The translations under genes were made by a program, and so were the position numbers. Positions 63,328 to 64,000 of a stretch of DNA of 64,000 bases are shown piece after piece (positions within the stretch are counted from its first letter, which is position 1; each line of letters starts with the position of its first letter). The DNA is from Alterisphingorhabdus sp038748365 (GTDB lineage Bacteria; Pseudomonadota; Alphaproteobacteria; Sphingomonadales; Sphingomonadaceae), in the NCBI GenBank assembly GCA_038748365.1, contig JBCDIZ010000001.1:434001-498000 (forward strand), in the 5' to 3' direction. The notes beneath the pieces were generated by a model, which ran no database searches, had not been told where the DNA came from, and worked only from the letters and a program-made list of their open reading frames with translations.

Positions 63328-64000
63328 TCAGGTGCCCGGTAGTTCCAATATAAACCGAGCGCCCTGACCGGGGGCGCTATCGATAATGATATCGCCCTGC
63401 ATCGCGCGCGCCAGTCGCCGCGAGATATAGAGGCCCAGCCCACTGCCGCCATCATCGCTGCGGCCAAGACGCTCAAACTTATCAAAGATGATCGCTTGCT
63501 CTCCCTTGGACAAGCCGCTGCCCTGATCCGACACGATCAGACGCGATACATCGCCATCATCCTCAGCACGTAACCACACCATAGAGTCTTCCGGGCTGTA
63601 ACGAATGGCATTGCCCAGCAGGTTGAGGATAATCTGTAGTATCCGGCGAAAATCACCACGGCACATCACTGTCTCTTCTTCTTGAGGATAATCGAGGCGG
63701 ATATGTCGTGCTGTCGCTCTCACTGCCAATAAGCCACTGGCACGCCGGGCAACATCAACCAGGTCAACATCGTCAATATCGAACTGCTCTTTTGGATTAT
63801 CCACCTCTTCCAGCGCCGAGGCATCATCAATCAGCGACAGCAGATGCTCGGCGGCATCGGCAATATTACCGGCATAGCTGACATAATCGCGGCGCAAAGG
63901 GCCATTGGCGCGATCGCGGATGGATTCCGCATTGGCCATGATCCGGCCCACCGGACCACGCAATGCTGGGGCTACCTTGTCAGCGAACAGCCGTCTGTCT
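63328..64000 (-). CDS. Sensor histidine kinase-like protein, 3' part (5' end beyond window)
   Basis: The visible 224 residues hold a dimerisation-helix region and a full HATPase domain: N box NLLGNAIRYSPE, G1 SDQGSGLSKGE, F box FDKFERLGR and G2 GGSGLGLYISRRLA. The frame stays open to the window end, so the start is missing. Where the H box should read SHELRTPL, the sequence reads APALRGPV (codons near 63955-63975): the phospho-accepting histidine is absent. It may therefore not autophosphorylate in the usual way, or act through a partner. No response regulator is seen. Confidence 0.85.
   Translation of the reverse strand, partial: DRRLFADKVAPALRGPVGRIMANAESIRDRANGPLRRDYVSYAGNIADAAEHLLSLIDDASALEEVDNPKEQFDIDDVDLVDVARRASGLLAVRATARHIRLDYPQEEETVMCRGDFRRILQIILNLLGNAIRYSPEDSMVWLRAEDDGDVSRLIVSDQGSGLSKGEQAIIFDKFERLGRSDDGGSGLGLYISRRLARAMQGDIIIDSAPGQGARFILELPGT

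Noticed and set aside
1..64000. tRNA genes, rRNA, CRISPR arrays, prophage or transposase genes
   Set aside because: Reading the intergenic gaps showed no tRNA T-arm and acceptor pairing, no regular spacer repeats, and no phage or transposase protein among the open frames.

Overview
The window looks like a chromosomal segment of an alphaproteobacterium of the order Sphingomonadales. The assignment is an inference from three things: 5-aminolevulinate synthase (Shemin haem route), the tpiA-secG-pyrG and trpE-trpG-trpD-trpC-lexA gene orders, and two intergenic inverted-repeat families of a kind I associate with sphingomonad genomes. Base composition is moderately GC-rich and even. Almost everything is core metabolism or housekeeping. 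I see no phage, insertion sequence with a transposase, CRISPR array, tRNA or rRNA.

Layout. 1-2848 (minus): plsY-dprA-topA, with topA cut by the window edge. 2983-6068: murI, hemA and a secreted DUF5694 protein. 6170-8886: ligase-associated exonuclease and ATP-dependent DNA ligase. 8988-10881 (minus): btaA-btaB for betaine lipid. 11055-13959 (minus): PLP-dependent dehydratase, ECF sigma factor and anti-sigma factor, then a fasciclin protein. 14020-19218: three polyamine genes (carboxynorspermidine synthase, carboxynorspermidine decarboxylase, ornithine decarboxylase) with an opposed MFS transporter. 19304-21521: two MAPEG paralogues separated by an elaborate inverted-repeat element, then a nitrilase. 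21612-29727 (minus): RNA methyltransferase, NAD(P)HX repair enzyme, lipoprotein, ilvD, N-formylglutamate amidohydrolase, ispE and ETF-ubiquinone oxidoreductase, many overlapping by a few bases. 29918-34208 (plus): uracil-DNA-glycosylase-like protein, lytic transglycosylase, MoaB-like protein, radical SAM protein. 34205-38137: a hypothetical gene, acyl-CoA synthetase, and a TetR regulator divergent from an oxidoreductase. 38138-39112 is a repeat mosaic without genes. 39527-46114 (minus): dnaE, a small membrane protein, glutathione peroxidase, lolD, lolC. 46630-48031: hsp20 with a probable ROSE RNA thermometer, facing a Crp/Fnr regulator. 48238-51258 (minus): tpiA-secG-pyrG. 51442-58130 (plus): ppiD-trpE-trpG-trpD-trpC, then lexA. 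58268-64000: comEC, gltX, gltA and a partial histidine kinase.

How the genes work together. btaA-btaB make the phosphorus-free lipid DGTS and carry a Pho-box-like site upstream. Ornithine decarboxylase plus the two carboxynorspermidine enzymes form a complete route from ornithine to spermidine. trpE/G/D/C cover the first steps of tryptophan synthesis. LolC and LolD release lipoproteins from the inner membrane.

The most interesting non-coding material is: a 269-bp element with 26-bp terminal inverted repeats enclosing two further hairpins (19739-20007); a ROSE-type leader before hsp20 (46534-46632); a chain of three strong hairpins upstream of it that may be a small RNA (46315-46436); six copies of two REP-like palindromes, four of them in tail-to-tail gaps; and two copies of a composite inverted-repeat element (38504-38703 and 43144-43299). 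No dramatic new protein system was found.
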